Source: an uncultured Bacilli bacterium (GTDB lineage Bacteria > Bacillota_I > Bacilli_A > RF39 > UBA660). From it: a stretch of 64,000 nt of DNA. A program made the translations under genes and the position numbers. This document shows positions 60,237 through 64,000 of this stretch, one piece after another. Below the pieces are notes generated by a model that was given only the letters and a program-made list of their open reading frames with translations, had not been told where the DNA came from and ran no database searches. How positions within the stretch are numbered: position 1 is the first letter of the stretch; each line of letters starts with the position of its first letter. The stretch spans positions 1-64,000 of the forward strand of contig CATBQD010000002.1 of assembly GCA_949505625.1 (NCBI GenBank), written 5' to 3'.

Positions 60237-62141
60237 ATGGTTAAATATGATGAAAGTTCCATTAAAATATTAGAAGGACTAGAAGCAGTAAGAAAACGTC
60301 CAGGAATGTATATTGGTTCTACCGATAAAAGAGGTTTACATCATCTTATATGGGAGATTGTAGATAATGGAATTGATGAAGTTATTAATGGATACGGAAA
60401 TAAAATAAAAATCACATTGCATGCAGACCATAGTGTTAGTGTAGAAGATGAAGGACGTGGTGTACCAGTTGGAACACATACAAGTGGGAAAAGTACACCA
60501 GAAGTTATTTATACAGTTTTACATGCAGGTGGAAAATTTGAAGAAGGCGGATATAAAGTATCAGGAGGTTTACATGGAGTAGGTGCTAGTGTTGTGAATG
60601 CTCTTTCTTCATGGATGGAAGTGACTATTAAACGTGATGGTTATGAACACTTTATTCGTTTTAAAGATGGAGGAAAACTAGATATTCCTTTAAAGAAACT
60701 TGAAAAAACAAGTAAAACAGGAACCAAAGTTCACTTTATGCCAGATGCTGAGATTTTTTCGACAACCAATTTCTCTTATACAACCGTATGTGAAAGAATG
60801 CAGGAAAGTGCTTTTCTATTAAAAGGTCTTACAATTGAAGTGATTGATGAAGAAGATAAAAAACGAGATATATTTCATTATGAAAATGGATTAAAAGCAT
60901 TTGTAGAATATGTCAATGAAGATAAAACAGCATTACATGAAGCTGTTCGCTTTGAAGGAATGAAAGATAAAATAGAAGTAGATGTCGCTTTCCAATATAC
61001 AGATACTTATTCAGAAAATATCATTTCATTTGTAAATAATGTTAAGACAAGTGATGGAGGAACTCATGAAGTAGGGTTTAAATCAGCACTTACAAGAGTA
61101 TTCAATGACTATGCTAGAACAAATGGATATTTAAAACCAAAAGATAAGAATTTAGAAGGCGCAGATACTAGAGAAGGATTAACTGCTATTGTAAGTTTAA
61201 AAATACCAGAAGATTTGTTACAATTTGAAGGTCAAACAAAAGGAAAACTTGGAACTCCAGAAGCTAGAAATGCAGTTGATAATGTTGTTAGTGAAAAACT
61301 TCAATTTTTCTTAGAAGAAAATAAAGCAATAGCCACTAAAATTCTAGATAAAATGGTAAAAAGCAAAATGGTAAGAGAAGCTGCTAGAAAAGCGAGAGAT
61401 GAAGCGAGAGCAGGAAAAGATAAAAATAAAAAAGAAAGAGCTTTATCTGGAAAACTTACACCAGCCCAAGTGAAAAATCCAAAGAAAAATGAATTATTTT
61501 TAGTCGAAGGAGACTCAGCTGGAGGAAGCGCAAAACAAGGAAGAGACCGTAAATTTCAAGCTATTTTACCACTTCGAGGAAAAGTATTAAATACAGAAAA
61601 AGCGAAATTAGATGAAATTTGGAAAAATGAAGAAATCAATACGATGATTCATACGATTGGAGCAGGAGTTGGAAGTGATTTTGAAATTGAAGACTCAAAC
61701 TATGATAAAATCATTATTATGAGTGATGCTGATGTTGATGGAGCACATATTCAAATTCTTCTTTTAACATTCTTTTATCGTTATATGAAACCATTAATAG
61801 AAGCAGGAAAAGTTTATATTGCAATGCCACCACTTTATAAACTATTTAATGGTAAAACAGTTCATTATGCTTGGACAGATGAAGAGCGAAATGAAATATT
61901 AAAGAAAAGTAAAGTAAAATTAGAAACACAAAGATATAAAGGATTAGGAGAAATGAATGCAGACCAATTATGGGAAACAACGATGAATCCAGAAACGAGA
62001 AGCTTAGTAAAAGTAAATATTACAGATGTTGCTTTGGCAGAAAAGCGAGTAAGTGTTTTAATGGGAGATAAAGTAGAACCTAGAAAAGAATGGATTAATG
62101 AAAATGTAGAATTCTCATTGGAAGATGATTATCAAATTTAA
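60237..62141 (+). CDS. parE: topoisomerase IV subunit B
   Basis: ParE is the ATPase subunit that with ParC decatenates chromosomes. The GHKL site shows EIVDNGIDEV, DEGRGVPV and SGGLHGVGASVVNALS; the TOPRIM domain has EGDSAGGSAKQGRD, followed by DADVDGAHI. At 634 residues it is typical. It is named parE rather than gyrB because it pairs with a parC-type gene 20 bp downstream. The SD is GGGGG. Confidence 0.93.
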   Translation: MVKYDESSIKILEGLEAVRKRPGMYIGSTDKRGLHHLIWEIVDNGIDEVINGYGNKIKITLHADHSVSVEDEGRGVPVGTHTSGKSTPEVIYTVLHAGGKFEEGGYKVSGGLHGVGASVVNALSSWMEVTIKRDGYEHFIRFKDGGKLDIPLKKLEKTSKTGTKVHFMPDAEIFSTTNFSYTTVCERMQESAFLLKGLTIEVIDEEDKKRDIFHYENGLKAFVEYVNEDKTALHEAVRFEGMKDKIEVDVAFQYTDTYSENIISFVNNVKTSDGGTHEVGFKSALTRVFNDYARTNGYLKPKDKNLEGADTREGLTAIVSLKIPEDLLQFEGQTKGKLGTPEARNAVDNVVSEKLQFFLEENKAIATKILDKMVKSKMVREAARKARDEARAGKDKNKKERALSGKLTPAQVKNPKKNELFLVEGDSAGGSAKQGRDRKFQAILPLRGKVLNTEKAKLDEIWKNEEINTMIHTIGAGVGSDFEIEDSNYDKIIIMSDADVDGAHIQILLLTFFYRYMKPLIEAGKVYIAMPPLYKLFNGKTVHYAWTDEERNEILKKSKVKLETQRYKGLGEMNADQLWETTMNPETRSLVKVNITDVALAEKRVSVLMGDKVEPRKEWINENVEFSLEDDYQI

Positions 62142-62161
62142 TTTTTTGGGGGGATAGTACT

Positions 62162-64000
62162 ATGGAAGAAATAATAAAGAGAATATATGATTACTCCTTA
62201 GAAGAAATTATGGGAGAACGTTTTGGAAGCTATGCCAAAGCGATTATTCAAGACCGTGCTTTACCAGATGTAAGGGATGGATTAAAACCTGTTCAAAGAA
62301 GAATTCTATATGCAATGTATCGAGACCATAACACTTATGATAAAGGATATAAAAAATCCGCTAAAACGGTTGGAAATGTCATGGGATTTTATCATCCACA
62401 TGGAGATACTAGTATTTATGAAGCCCTTGTTCGTATGAGCCAGTGGTGGAAACAAAATACAGTTTATGTTGATATGCATGGAAACAATGGCTCTATGGAT
62501 GGAGATGGAGCAGCAGCCATGCGTTATACAGAAGCAAGATTAGCAAAAATTAGTAATGAACTTTTAAAAGATTTGGATAAAGAAACCATTACTTGGGCTC
62601 CTAATTATGATGATACATTAAAAGAACCAACAGTTTTACCAGCGAAATTTCCAAACTTACTTGTGAATGGTTCTAGTGGAATCAGTGCAGGATATGCAAC
62701 CAATATACCACCTCATAACTTAGGAGAAATTATAGATGCTACTATCAAAAGGATTGATAGTCCAAATTGTTATTTGGAAACAATTTTAGAAATTGTAAAA
62801 GGACCAGATTTTCCAACAGGCGGAATTGCTCGCGGAAAGAATGGTTTATTAGATGCCTACAAAACTGGTAGAGGGCGTATTATGGTTCAGTCAAAGTATG
62901 AATTTGTGAAGAATAAAGGCAAAGACCAAATTGTTGTTAGTGAAATACCTTATGAAGTAAATAAAGCAGCACTAGTAAAAAAAATAGATGATATTCGTAT
63001 TGACAAAAAGATAGAAGGAATAGCGGAAGTCAGAGATGAATCAGACTTAGAACATCCAGAGACCATTGTAATTGATTTAAAAAAAGACGCTAACCAAGAT
63101 TTAATTATTAACTATTTATTAAAAAATACAGATTTACAAGTATCTTATAACTTTAATATGGTAGCAATTGTGAATCGTAGGCCAATGACTTTAGGAATCT
63201 TAGAAATATTGGATGCTTATATTGCTCATCAACGGGAGGTCATTGAAAAAAGAACCAAGTTTGATTTAGAAACGGCAAAAGCAAGAATGCATATTGTAGA
63301 AGGATTCTTAAAGATGATGTCTATTTTAGACGAGGTTATAGCAACCATTCGTTCTAGTAAAGATAAAGGCGATGCAGTCATAAATTTAGTTAAAAAGTTT
63401 GAATTTAGTGAACTTCAAGCGGATGCCATTGTAAAATTGCAATTATATCGCTTAACCAATACTGATGTTACAGAACTAGAAGAAGAATATAAACGATTAG
63501 AACTTATTGTAAAAGGATTAGAGGCAATTCTTAATGATGAGAATAAATTAAAAAATGTGATGAAAGAAGAACTTAGAGCAATCAAAAAAGAATATGCAGT
63601 AGAAAGAAAAACACAGATTGAAGACGAACTTGTTGAAATTAAGATAGATACAACTTCAATGATACCAAAAGAGGATTGTATTGTAGTTGTAACAAAAGAG
63701 GGATATGTAAAACGTGTTACGACAAGAAGCTATAGTGCAAGTGATGATGAAACCGCTTTAAAAGAAGGCGATTATCCATTAGGAATTTATGAAATGAATA
63801 CGTTAGATACCATTTTGTTATTTACCGATTTAGGAAATTATTTATATGTTCCTGTTCATGAACTTCCAGATTTGAAATGGAAAGAGTTAGGAAAACATAT
63901 TAGTAATCTTATCAAAATTGAAGCTGGAGAAAGTGTGGTAGCAAGCATTCCAGTCTATAACTTTGAAGAAGAAACATATATTACCATGTTCTCTAAAGAT
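62162..64000 (+). CDS. parC: topoisomerase IV subunit A, N-terminal 613 codons
   Basis: The frame is open from the ATG (SD GGGGGG just upstream) to the right edge, so the C-terminal part is missing. The start region SYAKAIIQDRALPDVRDGLK, then PVQRRILYAM, is the ParC/GyrA core, with catalytic Tyr122 in AAMRYTEARL. The quinolone-pocket sequence is HPHGDTSIYEA, with Thr83 at the position of ParC Ser80 and Glu87 at that of Glu84. The order parE-parC and the SIYEA type favour ParC over GyrA. Confidence 0.94.
   Translation, partial: MEEIIKRIYDYSLEEIMGERFGSYAKAIIQDRALPDVRDGLKPVQRRILYAMYRDHNTYDKGYKKSAKTVGNVMGFYHPHGDTSIYEALVRMSQWWKQNTVYVDMHGNNGSMDGDGAAAMRYTEARLAKISNELLKDLDKETITWAPNYDDTLKEPTVLPAKFPNLLVNGSSGISAGYATNIPPHNLGEIIDATIKRIDSPNCYLETILEIVKGPDFPTGGIARGKNGLLDAYKTGRGRIMVQSKYEFVKNKGKDQIVVSEIPYEVNKAALVKKIDDIRIDKKIEGIAEVRDESDLEHPETIVIDLKKDANQDLIINYLLKNTDLQVSYNFNMVAIVNRRPMTLGILEILDAYIAHQREVIEKRTKFDLETAKARMHIVEGFLKMMSILDEVIATIRSSKDKGDAVINLVKKFEFSELQADAIVKLQLYRLTNTDVTELEEEYKRLELIVKGLEAILNDENKLKNVMKEELRAIKKEYAVERKTQIEDELVEIKIDTTSMIPKEDCIVVVTKEGYVKRVTTRSYSASDDETALKEGDYPLGIYEMNTLDTILLFTDLGNYLYVPVHELPDLKWKELGKHISNLIKIEAGESVVASIPVYNFEEETYITMFSKD

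Noticed and set aside
1-64000. Mycoplasma-type code (TGA as Trp)
   Set aside because: TGA ends several clear genes, such as the POR gene at 58397-58399, and Trp is encoded by TGG throughout.

Overview
The window is strongly AT-rich, gene-dense DNA with Bacillota-type signals: AGGAGG Shine-Dalgarno (SD) sequences, sigma-A promoters and U-tract terminators. Gene order matches Bacilli in several places: mraZ-rsmH-ftsL-pbpB-spoVD-mraY-ftsW/spoVE, rimM-trmD with rplS nearby, mrnC-rlmB-sigH, and parE-parC. TGA is used as a stop and TGG encodes Trp, so this is the standard code and not a mycoplasma. Pyruvate:ferredoxin oxidoreductase and pyruvate,phosphate dikinase point to an anaerobe. Many host-lineage genes are unrecognised. 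My best guess is an uncultured, gut-type, walled Bacilli lineage such as the RF39 or Erysipelotrichia-like groups. That placement is inference.

Layout. 1-3.1 kb: two tandem NERD-like membrane proteins, then a rpoZ-recX-Nudix operon. 3.1-5.7 kb: a PrsA-type foldase, two tiny YjcZ-like proteins and a prepilin-like surface protein. 5.8-16.8 kb: the division and cell wall (dcw) cluster, led by a clear MraZ operator of four GTGG units at exact 10-bp spacing. It is interrupted by a metallo-beta-lactamase lipoprotein, a LicD-like protein and two PH-domain proteins; no murE, murD or murG is seen where Bacillus has them. 17-19.6 kb: a lipoprotein and two divergent HExxH proteins. 19.7-23.1 kb: RNA modification and ribosome genes (two methyltransferases, rimM, rplS) and signal peptidase. 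23.2-28 kb: unknown proteins and a nucleotide-related group (two deoxyribosyltransferase-like proteins, an HD hydrolase, a methyltransferase).

28-30.1 kb looks like inserted DNA. KilA-N, a frameshifted DUF6870-like gene and a Nudix gene lie between a degenerate copy of the rbgA gene start and the intact rbgA. 30.1-32.7 kb: rbgA, mrnC, rlmB, sigH. 32.8-35.5 kb: two related coiled-coil proteins and an orphan. 35.6-39.2 kb: xerC and ppdK. 39.3-45.3 kb: small accessory genes (acyltransferase, flavin-fold protein, SRPBCC, two HTH regulators, MmcQ/YjbR, PfkB kinase, Smr domain). 45.4-51.4 kb: a surface-protein locus with two paralogues carrying Cys-flanked 32-residue repeats and an 853-residue membrane protein. 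52.0-64.0 kb: two tRNA genes on the minus strand, cysK-type synthase, cysS, POR, a radical SAM/NDPK-like pair, parE and the 5' part of parC.

The strongest candidates for something new are the rbgA-start duplication with its insert, the surface-repeat locus, the radical SAM/NDPK-like pair, the divergent HExxH pair and the HTH protein with a ten-residue glycine repeat.
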